From contig MWDD01000010.1 in assembly GCA_002070375.1 (NCBI GenBank), positions 1 through 64,000 on the forward strand: a stretch of DNA of 64,000 nucleotides, in the 5' to 3' direction. The position numbers and the translations under genes were made by a program. This stretch comes from a bacterium ADurb.Bin157. Lineage in GTDB: Bacteria > Muiribacteriota > Ozemobacteria > Ozemobacterales > Ozemobacteraceae. The notes beneath the pieces are model-generated. The model was given only the letters and a program-made list of their open reading frames with translations, was not told where the DNA came from and searched no databases. This document shows positions 50,425 through 58,852 of this stretch, piece by piece. Each line of letters begins with the position of its first letter. Positions within the stretch are counted from its first letter, which is position 1.

Positions 50425-51524
50425 ATAAAAAATTATCAGTATTTATAACAGTTTTTTTTGTTTGTGTTTGCGCTGTCTCTTATGCAAGCAACACCCCTCT
50501 CACATATGAAAATGCCCGAAGCTTGGCAATGGGCGGAGTAAGTGTTTCTTTGGCGGACGATGAACAAGCTTTGTTTTGTAATCCGGCCGGGTTATATCTG
50601 AGAGAATCGAATGGCTATTCCCTTATAAATCCTTTTATGGCAGAAAATAAAGATTTTGATTCGGTACTTGGCGCGATTGATGGTCTTAGCAACGAGGATA
50701 CTGCCGCTTCGAGAGGCGAAAATATGAGAAAGCTCAGGGCGGTAATGGGCAAAACCGGTTACAGAAATCGCAGTAATATGGCTTATTATATAGGCAAAAC
50801 CGGTTTTGGAACAGCAGCTTATTACTCAGACAGAGAGACCTATTCTGTTGAAAACCCCGTTAACCCGCGCCTAAACTCGAGGGTTGATAAAGATATGGTT
50901 TTTTCTGCTTCGATTGCGCGCTCTTTAAGCGAAGAACATATGCTCTTTAAAGATAAAACAAGCGCTTGGTGGGGCGCTACAATGAAAATTGCAACTCGCA
51001 AAAGAGCTGATTCAAGCTATTTTGTTCGAGATTTTTCGGCATTGACGCCCGAATTAGTTAAAGATACAGACAGTTCGGGAACTACAATGGATTTTGATGT
51101 CGGAGGGCTTTGGCAGCTGAATAACCCGTTTAATCCAACAATTGGTTTTTTCGTGGGCAATATTTTGGGTTCGAAATTTTCTTCGGATGCCGGAAAATTG
51201 GAACGTCAGTTCGCAATTGGTGGCTCAATAAGACCTCTTACGGGTGACGCCGAAAGAAACAAAAGAATAGTTTTGGCCGCCGAATATTGGGACAACGGCA
51301 AAGAAGGAAATTTTTTCACAAAAGTTCGTTTGGGCAGCGAAATCAAAATTGCCAATTCTTTAAGCTTGCACGCCGGGGTTAGAAGCGGCTACCCAACGGG
51401 CGGTTTATCTTTTGCCTGGCATGATGTCAGACTGCAAGCGGCGGTTTACAGCGAGGAATTAGGAAAAAGACCGGGCGATTTTGAAGATAAAAGATATGCC
51501 TTTGGTGCAGCATTGGAATTCTGA
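50421..51524 (+). CDS. Outer-membrane beta-barrel protein, FadL/PorV-like
   Basis: 367 residues with a signal peptide (VFITVFFVCVCAVSYAS). The segment ENARSLAMGGVSVSLADDEQALFCNPAGL is the hallmark N-terminus of the PorV/UPF0164/FadL-related proteins, and the C-terminus YAFGAALEF ends in Phe as outer-membrane barrels do. Roles in the family include hydrophobic solute transport and anchoring of secreted proteins; which applies is unclear. Four-base overlap with the lipoprotein upstream; two bases before trmN6. Confidence 0.85.
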   Translation: MNKKLSVFITVFFVCVCAVSYASNTPLTYENARSLAMGGVSVSLADDEQALFCNPAGLYLRESNGYSLINPFMAENKDFDSVLGAIDGLSNEDTAASRGENMRKLRAVMGKTGYRNRSNMAYYIGKTGFGTAAYYSDRETYSVENPVNPRLNSRVDKDMVFSASIARSLSEEHMLFKDKTSAWWGATMKIATRKRADSSYFVRDFSALTPELVKDTDSSGTTMDFDVGGLWQLNNPFNPTIGFFVGNILGSKFSSDAGKLERQFAIGGSIRPLTGDAERNKRIVLAAEYWDNGKEGNFFTKVRLGSEIKIANSLSLHAGVRSGYPTGGLSFAWHDVRLQAAVYSEELGKRPGDFEDKRYAFGAALEF

Positions 51525-51526
51525 TT

Positions 51527-52315
51527 ATGGCTTTTGACAAAAATAATATACCAATAGATACAGACGAAAGAATCGATACTATTCCGGGCACTGATTTCAG
51601 TCTCATACAAAAAATAGACGGAACGGCTTTTTCGATTGATACTCTTTTATTGGCTGACTTTGTAGATTTTCCGACTAATCTCTTAAATATTGCCGACTTA
51701 GGTTCCGGAAGCGGTATTTTGGCATTTCTGATGAAATACAGAAATGAAAAATCCGCAGTAACCGGTTTTGAGATTCAAAAAGAGTTTTATGAACTGGCTT
51801 GCAGAAATATTCAAATGAATCCTCAGTTTTCGTCTGTTTATTTTGAAAACACCGATGTGCGCGATATTCCTTCGAGAGTTTTGCCTGAATCTTTTGACTT
51901 GGTTGTGTCGAACCCTCCCTATTTTCCGGCTAATAGCGGAAGAATACCTGAAAAGCCCGGCAGGGCTATTGCAAGACACGAGCTCAATGGTAAATTGAAA
52001 GATTTTGTTGAGGCTGCAGCTTATATGCTGCCTTATGGCGGCCGTTTTTGTGTGGTAATTCCGTCAATCAGGTTTTATGAAATTGATAAATATCTTAAGG
52101 CAGCTGACTTTGGAATCAAACGTTTGCGATTTGTTATTCCTAAAGAAGGCGAAAAGTCTCATTTGGTTTTAATAGAGGCCGATAAATTTTACAGCGGAAA
52201 ACACGAATCAATGCCTGATATTACGATTCATCACGCAGATGGCTCTTACGGCGAAGAATTAAAAGAAATATTTTCTGTGGGACTTAAAAGAGTAAAACGA
52301 TTTTCTAATGTCTGA
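51527..52315 (+). CDS. tRNA1(Val) adenine-37 N6-methyltransferase (TrmN6/YfiC-like)
   Basis: 262 residues, cytoplasmic. SAM motif LNIADLGSGSGILAFLM (motif I), the acidic GFEIQKEFYELA and the catalytic NPPY motif N129-Y132 (VVSNPPYFP) define an N6-adenine methyltransferase; the FSIDTLLLADFVDF start is diagnostic for the TrmN6 group. HELNGKLKDFVEAAAYML follows as in YfiC. Last 70 bases overlap the convergent DUF5693-CsaB gene. Probably translated from the same transcript as the barrel gene. Confidence 0.9.
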   Translation: MAFDKNNIPIDTDERIDTIPGTDFSLIQKIDGTAFSIDTLLLADFVDFPTNLLNIADLGSGSGILAFLMKYRNEKSAVTGFEIQKEFYELACRNIQMNPQFSSVYFENTDVRDIPSRVLPESFDLVVSNPPYFPANSGRIPEKPGRAIARHELNGKLKDFVEAAAYMLPYGGRFCVVIPSIRFYEIDKYLKAADFGIKRLRFVIPKEGEKSHLVLIEADKFYSGKHESMPDITIHHADGSYGEELKEIFSVGLKRVKRFSNV

Positions 52316-55300
52316 TAAAGCTTTTGATAGTCTTCTTCGGCTATTTGTATTTTATGTGCGGCTATCTTATGTAATTCTTCAGAACAAATTGAGCGTGCCT
52401 TCTTTAGCTTCTCAAAAATGGGTTCTAAATATTCCTTTGTCGCTTCATTGGGATTTATACAGAGTTCCCAGTTGCAAGACTCCGCGTATGCCCTAACTTT
52501 AGGGTCATAAGAAATGCCTATCCAGGGAATGCAGGTGATCGAGGCTAATATGCACCCGTGAAGCCGCATTGAAATTATAATATCCGCTCCTTCAAAAATG
52601 TTGTCGCAATTTGGAATGTGTGCAATAGGGTCTATCCAGCCCGCATCCAGCCAAACTTTTTCATCTTCGTCAGGCTGCATTGCCATAGGAACTAACTCGA
52701 AGTTTGCGTTGACCGCCGCCATTCTGAGCAAATCTTTGGCAATCATTTTCGATTCATCAACAGAAGATCTGAGTATGGCGTATACGCGCAAGGTTTTGTG
52801 AACGTTTCGCTGTGAAGGTTTCTTTATGCTTTTATTTAAAAAAACGAGATCTGTGGATATATTTACCGTTTCTTGTTCTGAAAGCTTAATAAATTCATCT
52901 TTCGACATTTTGTCTCTGACGCTTATAAAATTCGCTTTTCTAAGCTCGTATCCCATTACTTTCATGAGCAATCTGCCAATTTTCGTTTTGTCATTCCAAG
53001 GACCTAATCCTTGTGAAGGGAGTGCTATGAAAGCTCCGGACAGTCTGGCTGTAGATAGTAAAAATAGATAATACGCAAGACTTTTAAGACTGGTTGATGA
53101 TTGAAAAACCCCGCCTCCCGGCACTGCGATGATTTTACAGGTTAACAATTCTTCTATTACATCTAACAAATTGCTTCTTCTTACAAGTTTATATTTATGG
53201 TCATATTGATTGACGTTGGCATCTGAATATAAAACAGAAATTTGTGTATGGGGAAAATCTGTCGCGAATCTTTCTGCAAAAGTTTGCCAAAGAATTTCGT
53301 CGCCGCCGTTTCCATAACCGAAATAACCAATAAGAAAGAGGCGGTCTCTTTTTTCTGCCCCAAATTTGTAAAAAAGCCGTATAAACAACGTAATAATAAG
53401 CGCAACGAAGCCAATTAACAAACCAATCCACAATCCGTTGAAAATTCTTAGGCAACTCAGCAAAAATGGAGTATGGAAATGGCACATTGAGTTTATTACA
53501 GAAACCTGTCCCATCTGTATGAATACGACCAATATAGGCAATATTGCGTAAGACTTTCTTAAATATAAAAATAAAAAAACAAAAACAGTCGGATACCCAA
53601 TCAGAAATTCCTTGTTTCTGGGCCGCGCAATTAAAATTTCTTCAAGCATAATTCTGAAATTTTCTTCAAAATCTGAAGGTTTTATGAATGTGAGGTTCCC
53701 TGACCTTAATATGTATGCCAAAAATGCAAATGATGCCACTGATATTAATAAGAGAGAAAAGCTGTTTAAAGGCTTATGCAAAATTTTGATTATTCCGCCT
53801 CCGTAGAGTTTAACGGCCCAAGCGAAAGCAATAAGAACGGGCAGTATAAAAGCCGGCTTTATACCTCTGAATTGATCATATTTTAATATGAAGTCGATAC
53901 CTGAATAAAGCCCGCAAATTAAAATTCCGCCAAAAATTGAAGTAGAAAGAATCTTTACAATAAACCCGGGTAAAATCTTGAAAATACTTCTTTCTTTTGT
54001 TTTTTGCAAATCGTTTAATGCCCAAATTATTCCGATCGATGCGTATGAAATTGCTCCGGTCAGCCCGGCGGCAATTGTCCAATAAGCGGTTTTTGTGAAG
54101 AAAAATGCCGCAGACAGAGCGATTGCGTATAAAATAACAAAACCATTTTTCATTTTTCGCGATATTGTGATTTTAAGCAGAATCAATAGACCCATAAACA
54201 GCGATAGCCCGGTTGCGAAAATCTCTGATTTAACGGGGTTTCCTATAACTAATCTTGGTTCCGAAAGTCTTTTAATTTTGTCGTCGGCCATTTTAAAGCC
54301 TAACTTTTCCAGGGCTTTTACTGTTTTTGATAAATACTCGATATTGTGCGCGATAAGATCGTCTATCAACTGTTTTTCATTTTGTAAAAAACATCTAAAA
54401 TACAAAACGCGTACAGATCTTTCTGATACAGCTCTTACCCAGCGAGCTTCGGCGGTTGTCGGCTTATATTTTAAATCTAATTCTTTGCGGCTTATACTGT
54501 GAATTCTTGCTATCAATCTTTTGGGCGCTAAGGCGGTAACATAATCCTTCATGCCCTTTTGATCTAAAAATTCAATTTCACAGATTCGATAAGCTCTTTG
54601 CAGCATCAAATTTATTATTTTTTCTTTTTCTCCTCTTTCGCCAAATACCTCTTCTTCGGCAAACATAATTGCTGAAACTTCAGCCGGCAAAGGAAGAATG
54701 TTAATAAATTTTTCTGCGTTTTCAAGTGTCATTCCGGGATAATTACGAATTTTTAGTATTACGCCAAGTCCGTTTTCTTCGGCCATATCAAAAATTTCGT
54801 TCGAAAATCCTACTCCGAGTCTTTCTCGAAAACCTTGAGTCGACTTATTTATTAAGAGTAAATTCTGATGAATTCTTATCAGCTTTTCTTGGGGAAGCTT
54901 TAAACTTAAAATTTGTTCAATTCGGCTTAATAATCCGGTGTCTTCGCTGTGAACCCAAAGGGTGCCTACCGTGTTTTGCGCTATAGGGTGTTCTATTTCA
55001 AAATTTTTGTCTAATGAAAGTTTTCTTATGTCTCTGCTCGTCATAATCGTTATGCGACCCTCTTTTTCGAGTGAATCAAGAGTGTCTTCAGATACTATTA
55101 CAGAGCTAGCTTTATTTGTTTTAAGAAGACCTAACAGGTCTCTGAGGTGAAGATTTTCATCAAGGCTTAAATACTTAAATTCATCAAAATCAACAGCTAT
55201 TTCAACATATTGATTGGCTTTTTCGCCAACTATTCTAAATGCGCATCGCCATAGAGAAACAATAAGGCCGGGCAAAAGAATTAGCGCTATGATAATGTTA

Positions 55301-55329
55301 AAGGCTGAAAAATTTCGCGAGAAGTTCAT
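52246..55329 (-). CDS. csaB: DUF5693 membrane protein fused to CsaB-type polysaccharide pyruvyltransferase
   Basis: 1027 residues. The N-terminal third matches DUF5693 (VEIAVDFDEFKYLSLDENL, SSVIVSEDTLDSLEKEGRI; residues about 30-370), followed by about eight membrane segments (385-655). From about 661 the protein is CsaB: FLIGYFGYGNGGDEIL, VPGGGVFQSSTSLKSLAYY, LPSQGLGPWNDKTKIGRLL, and ISMRLHGCILASITCIPWIGISYDPKV. CsaB adds ketal pyruvate to the wall polymer that binds SLH domains, which fits the two SLH genes. In Firmicutes these are usually two neighbouring genes. Coupled to the upstream gene by TAATG. Confidence 0.92.
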   Translation of the reverse strand: MNFSRNFSAFNIIIALILLPGLIVSLWRCAFRIVGEKANQYVEIAVDFDEFKYLSLDENLHLRDLLGLLKTNKASSVIVSEDTLDSLEKEGRITIMTSRDIRKLSLDKNFEIEHPIAQNTVGTLWVHSEDTGLLSRIEQILSLKLPQEKLIRIHQNLLLINKSTQGFRERLGVGFSNEIFDMAEENGLGVILKIRNYPGMTLENAEKFINILPLPAEVSAIMFAEEEVFGERGEKEKIINLMLQRAYRICEIEFLDQKGMKDYVTALAPKRLIARIHSISRKELDLKYKPTTAEARWVRAVSERSVRVLYFRCFLQNEKQLIDDLIAHNIEYLSKTVKALEKLGFKMADDKIKRLSEPRLVIGNPVKSEIFATGLSLFMGLLILLKITISRKMKNGFVILYAIALSAAFFFTKTAYWTIAAGLTGAISYASIGIIWALNDLQKTKERSIFKILPGFIVKILSTSIFGGILICGLYSGIDFILKYDQFRGIKPAFILPVLIAFAWAVKLYGGGIIKILHKPLNSFSLLLISVASFAFLAYILRSGNLTFIKPSDFEENFRIMLEEILIARPRNKEFLIGYPTVFVFLFLYLRKSYAILPILVVFIQMGQVSVINSMCHFHTPFLLSCLRIFNGLWIGLLIGFVALIITLFIRLFYKFGAEKRDRLFLIGYFGYGNGGDEILWQTFAERFATDFPHTQISVLYSDANVNQYDHKYKLVRRSNLLDVIEELLTCKIIAVPGGGVFQSSTSLKSLAYYLFLLSTARLSGAFIALPSQGLGPWNDKTKIGRLLMKVMGYELRKANFISVRDKMSKDEFIKLSEQETVNISTDLVFLNKSIKKPSQRNVHKTLRVYAILRSSVDESKMIAKDLLRMAAVNANFELVPMAMQPDEDEKVWLDAGWIDPIAHIPNCDNIFEGADIIISMRLHGCILASITCIPWIGISYDPKVRAYAESCNWELCINPNEATKEYLEPIFEKLKKARSICSEELHKIAAHKIQIAEEDYQKLYQTLENRFTLLSPTENISFNSSP

Positions 55330-55745
55330 TATTTCTTTTCGGTATCTTTTATATTAAGGTTAGAGTCACTGACTCCGAATACCATTGCCAAAGAATTCTC
55401 TTTAACTTGTAATTCAAACTCTGCATCTTGAATGATGATATACATATGGTTTGAACTTAGGTAGGTGCCTGCTCTTATCATTCTGCCGGCAGTTAAGTCA
55501 GAAACCTCTTTACCTGTTTTAGAAATATATCTTATTTTTCCCGACAAAAAAACTATAATTCCGCCTGAATTAGGTTTTAAAACAGTTCCTGATTTTAATT
55601 CTACTGCCCTGAAAGACAAAAAGCGATCAACGTAACTTTTTGAAATGAGCGGGTCGCTTATGGAGCCCGGATTAACCGCAGATGCAGAACAAACAAAATT
55701 TATTATTGAAAATATGAATAAAATAATTACAAATTTTTTAGACAT
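55329..55745 (-). CDS. Hypothetical exported protein
   Basis: 138 residues from ATG 55745, where GGGAG lies seven bases upstream and the signal peptide begins (FVIILFIFSIINFVCSASA). The mature part has a small all-beta look (GTVLKPNSGGIIVFLSGKIRYI, TYLSSNHMYIIIQDAEFEL) like FecR or cupin-type periplasmic domains; assignment uncertain. One-base overlap with the CsaB fusion gene suggests a role in the same wall-polymer process. Confidence 0.7.
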   Translation of the reverse strand: MSKKFVIILFIFSIINFVCSASAVNPGSISDPLISKSYVDRFLSFRAVELKSGTVLKPNSGGIIVFLSGKIRYISKTGKEVSDLTAGRMIRAGTYLSSNHMYIIIQDAEFELQVKENSLAMVFGVSDSNLNIKDTEKK

Positions 55746-55815
55746 AGAACTCTCCCTTTCAAAATACGCTAAGAATCGTACCATAAAACAAAATAAAAAC
55801 AATAGATTTTATTTG

Positions 55816-55843
55816 TTGATTTGAAAATCCTTTATGTTAATAT
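55816..55843 (+). promoter_or_regulatory. Promoter of the 55869 gene
   Basis: TTGATT (55816-55821), 16-base spacer, TAATAT (55838-55843), 26 bases before the ATG. It also excludes an upstream in-frame start at 55821. Confidence 0.5.
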
Positions 55844-55868
55844 ATTTTCACACAAATCGGAGGGAAGT

Positions 55869-56597
55869 ATGCTCATCAATGAAATCGAAGTTACAAAAGC
55901 TTCCATATCTTTTAAATGCCTGAGTTTAGAAAATCATGATTTAGAAAGCATTTTTGATGCTATTTCTCAGCGGGGTGAACTGTTTAATTTAGATAACGAG
56001 ATTCCGGGTTTTCATGATTTTGTATTAGAAAACTCCGTTATCAGAGGTCACTATTCTGTTGTTTATCCTTTCGAAATTGAACATCTTGTTGACGGTTTAA
56101 CAACAAAAACCTTGTTTAAAAGAATCGAAAGCTGCGAGTTTATTATCACTGATAAAATAGTTCTGCTTTTCGGAAAAAATAATCCCGCAAAACTCTTTAC
56201 TGTAGGCCTAGGTTTGGCCTTAGGCGAAAACATTGAGCTTTATGAATTTGATTTCGTTCAGATGAGTAGATTTCAAGACAGAATGTTGAATATTAAATCA
56301 ATCGTTTTGGCAAACCCAAAAGAGAAAGAAATCAGAAGAGCACGGTTAGCCGGCCATATGGAAGACTACACCGAATATAATATTATAGACCCGAGAAATC
56401 ACAGCATCGAAAGTGTTTCGGGCCTCGTTGAGACGCCCCTTGGAAAAATGACCGCAACCGTGGGCAAAAAAGGCAGTTTGAGATTAGGCGTGAAAAAGGG
56501 AATGATCCTGACGATTGAATGCATTCAATACATATTGGATTTGCTTTTAAGCGAGTCAGGCCCGGGACCGGTTTCATCTAATTTTACAACCTATTGA
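55869..56597 (+). CDS. Hypothetical cytoplasmic protein
   Basis: 242 residues from ATG 55869, with GGAGGG five bases before it. No signal peptide or membrane segment. Mixed alpha/beta; strands such as CEFIITDKIVLLFGK and a C-terminal helix GMILTIECIQYILDLLLSE are visible. It ends SGPGPVSSNFTTY. No family recognised and no motif that suggests catalysis. It stands alone between divergent and convergent neighbours. Confidence 0.7.
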   Translation: MLINEIEVTKASISFKCLSLENHDLESIFDAISQRGELFNLDNEIPGFHDFVLENSVIRGHYSVVYPFEIEHLVDGLTTKTLFKRIESCEFIITDKIVLLFGKNNPAKLFTVGLGLALGENIELYEFDFVQMSRFQDRMLNIKSIVLANPKEKEIRRARLAGHMEDYTEYNIIDPRNHSIESVSGLVETPLGKMTATVGKKGSLRLGVKKGMILTIECIQYILDLLLSESGPGPVSSNFTTY

Positions 56598-56612
56598 AAA
56601 ATAGGTTTATTT
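56590..56612 (+). terminator. Short terminator overlapping the stop of the 55869 gene
   Basis: CCTATT pairs with AATAGG around GAAA, followed by TTTATTT. It overlaps the stop codon. Six-pair AT-rich stem, so moderate strength at best. Confidence 0.45.
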
Positions 56613-57392
56613 GCCGTTATCGGATTTTTCGCTTGTAAATTCGATTATCCCCGGCAGAATATTTATTGATTTAAGATTTAATTTAAAAGGAAAAGACTTT
56701 AAATTTAAAACGGGGTTAATTTTTTTTATCAGCATTCCCACAAAAGAACGGGGCATAGCCATCCTGTTAAGCTTGATTAAGTTTGAATGAAACCATATTT
56801 CTTGTTTGTTTTTGACAGAAAGGTTCCCGGATGCGAAAAAATCTGCTCTGAGTATGCCGTATTTTGTTGAGCCCGAAAGTTCCATTACGTTTTTGCGCAA
56901 ATCTATTTTTGGTTTGCTTACTTTTATAGATTTTGATTTTTCCGATAAAAAAGTATTTAGGTCTTCTTCTTTGATGGTAACGTTCATGAATATGTCGTTT
57001 ATTTCTACCGGCTCAAGTTTTTCTTTTTCAATCAGCTTTTTGGTGTCGATTTGAATATTTAAAAATTCAACGTCCGCTTTGTCGAGTATCAAGCCTTCTA
57101 TATTTCCGCGAGAAGTATTGATCATGACCTTCTCGAATATTCCGAGTTTTGTAGATTCGTCATCTTTATAAGTTATATCTATTGTCAGGGTAGCCGGATT
57201 ATTTAAAACTTTCGACATCGCTATTTTGATTTTTTCTTCAACAATAGCGGGGTTGCTTGCGATAAGAGCGGTTATCGCCGGATCGGGGCAATATTTTTCA
57301 TTGTCGTCCGAGGTTTCTGCTTTTAGTTCTAAGCACCTTATTACAAATAACTGCAGTAACAATATCGTTATTATTAAATATCTTTTTTTCAT
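56607..57392 (-). CDS. DUF2993 (LmeA-like) exported protein
   Basis: 261 residues with a signal peptide (YLIITILLLQLFVIRCLELKA). The pattern MINTSRGNIEGLILDKADVEFLNIQID, then VEINDIFMNVTIKEEDLNTFL and ELSGSTKYGILRADFFASGNL, fits DUF2993, the family of mycobacterial LmeA, a phospholipid-binding periplasmic protein. That assignment is by pattern and moderate. Last gene of the lptF operon, starting eight bases after the UshA-like gene, so it probably acts in lipid handling between the membranes. Confidence 0.78.
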   Translation of the reverse strand: MKKRYLIITILLLQLFVIRCLELKAETSDDNEKYCPDPAITALIASNPAIVEEKIKIAMSKVLNNPATLTIDITYKDDESTKLGIFEKVMINTSRGNIEGLILDKADVEFLNIQIDTKKLIEKEKLEPVEINDIFMNVTIKEEDLNTFLSEKSKSIKVSKPKIDLRKNVMELSGSTKYGILRADFFASGNLSVKNKQEIWFHSNLIKLNRMAMPRSFVGMLIKKINPVLNLKSFPFKLNLKSINILPGIIEFTSEKSDNGK

Positions 57393-57400
57393 TTTTGTCC

Positions 57401-58852
57401 TTACTCAAATATTACGTCGTTTGGTATTTTAATGGTTTTAAGATTATTTTTCCATATATCCCATAAGAAATATCCGTTAAAAGGTTGAAGCATGTCTTTT
57501 TTAAAAACATTGCGTGCTATCGAATCGCCTAAAGTCGCTTGCGTGGTTGCTAATGAATATGTTTTTCCCGATTCTGCACTTATTCCGGATATTTTAAAAT
57601 CAACAGTTTTGCCCGCAAAATATTTAAACTCACACCCCGCAATGGCAATTTTATCTTTGCCATAAGCCGAAACAAGACTTTCTGTGAGCCTTTTCAGTGT
57701 ATTGCCTTTTAATCTTATTACAAATATTCTGTCGTTATCAATCGCCTTCAAAAGTCTTCCCAAATTAATAACATTATTATTTATATGTCTTTGATTTGGC
57801 TCTATCATTAAGGCAGCGTCAGTGTTAAGGGCTCTTTTAGTTAAAATGGCGTGTGCGACAGGTTTAATGTAATTAGCCCCTGTGCTCGCTTTTTCTTTTG
57901 TGCTGATAACCCTGAACGGCTCAAAAATATAATCTTTGACCTGCTTTTCAAAGTCACTGAAACTGTTATTGCCCGTCTTGTCGTTATATTTGTCTAGGGG
58001 CAGCATTCTTAAGGTTACGCGCGGCGAGCCTGTGTTTTTAAATATAATGTTTAAAAGCGGAAGCGCGGTGTTTCCGTTTTTGAGCGAAAACTTGTAAACG
58101 TTGCCTTCAATTATAGGCGCCGTAAATGGGTAGAAGGGAAATTCCTTTTCGTTGGTCGCATTTATTACAAAGTGTGTGCCCTTAAGCCGTTTTAGCGTCG
58201 AAGCTAACTTTTCGGTTTCTTCTTTAGAGGCATAAACAGTTGAAACAGTGATGTCAGAGTCTTTAAATTTAAGCTCAAGCCTTCTGAGTGTGCGCTCAAA
58301 ATCGTCCGCTTCAAAGCTTTCCCATTTTTGTATGGGTAGATGTTCGCATAATGCAGCCGAGATAAAATTAAAAAAATACAGGGTTTTGCCGTCTAAATTC
58401 CATGTTTCAAAAGTTTTGAAAGGGTGTGGGACTTTTTTTGAGACAGCGTTTGTAAACAATAAGTTTTTTAAATGCGTTTTGTCGCTCTTAAGATCTAATA
58501 TTTCAATATCTGAGGGAGACGCCGAAAAGGCAACCGGCTCGCATCGTTTGACAAGCTCCGTTTCGATTTTTCCCTTAACCAAAAAACTTAATGGCTCATA
58601 AATTGAAGAATTATTGCCCGCAGCAAATACTAATGTATTCTTTTTTTCTTTTTTGAATGTTGCTATTAGGTCGGGTATTTTGTGGGCGTCTGACGATGAG
58701 AAGGTCAGGTTATCGGTAAGTTCAACGGTTTTTCCGTTAAAGTTGCCCGGGAAGAATATTTGAAGCGGCAAAATTGCTTCTGCCGCTAACATGCGATCAG
58801 CAAAAAGATAAATCAAAAAAAATACCGGTATATATGCTTTTAACTTATTCAT
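57401..58852 (-). CDS. UshA/5'-nucleotidase-like protein with a degenerate active site
   Basis: 483 residues with a signal peptide. The fold outline follows UshA: N-terminal metallophosphatase-like region and C-terminal 5'-nucleotidase domain (DAALMIEPNQRHINNNVINLG, RIFVIRLKGNTLKRLTESL). The metal motifs are lost: the usual NDxHG is FPGNFNG, AGD is AGNNS, GNHE is SASPSD and the GHxH region is INATNEK. It is therefore expected to be inactive as a nucleotidase and to have a binding or structural role. Overlaps lptF by eight bases. Confidence 0.8.
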   Translation of the reverse strand: MNKLKAYIPVFFLIYLFADRMLAAEAILPLQIFFPGNFNGKTVELTDNLTFSSSDAHKIPDLIATFKKEKKNTLVFAAGNNSSIYEPLSFLVKGKIETELVKRCEPVAFSASPSDIEILDLKSDKTHLKNLLFTNAVSKKVPHPFKTFETWNLDGKTLYFFNFISAALCEHLPIQKWESFEADDFERTLRRLELKFKDSDITVSTVYASKEETEKLASTLKRLKGTHFVINATNEKEFPFYPFTAPIIEGNVYKFSLKNGNTALPLLNIIFKNTGSPRVTLRMLPLDKYNDKTGNNSFSDFEKQVKDYIFEPFRVISTKEKASTGANYIKPVAHAILTKRALNTDAALMIEPNQRHINNNVINLGRLLKAIDNDRIFVIRLKGNTLKRLTESLVSAYGKDKIAIAGCEFKYFAGKTVDFKISGISAESGKTYSLATTQATLGDSIARNVFKKDMLQPFNGYFLWDIWKNNLKTIKIPNDVIFE

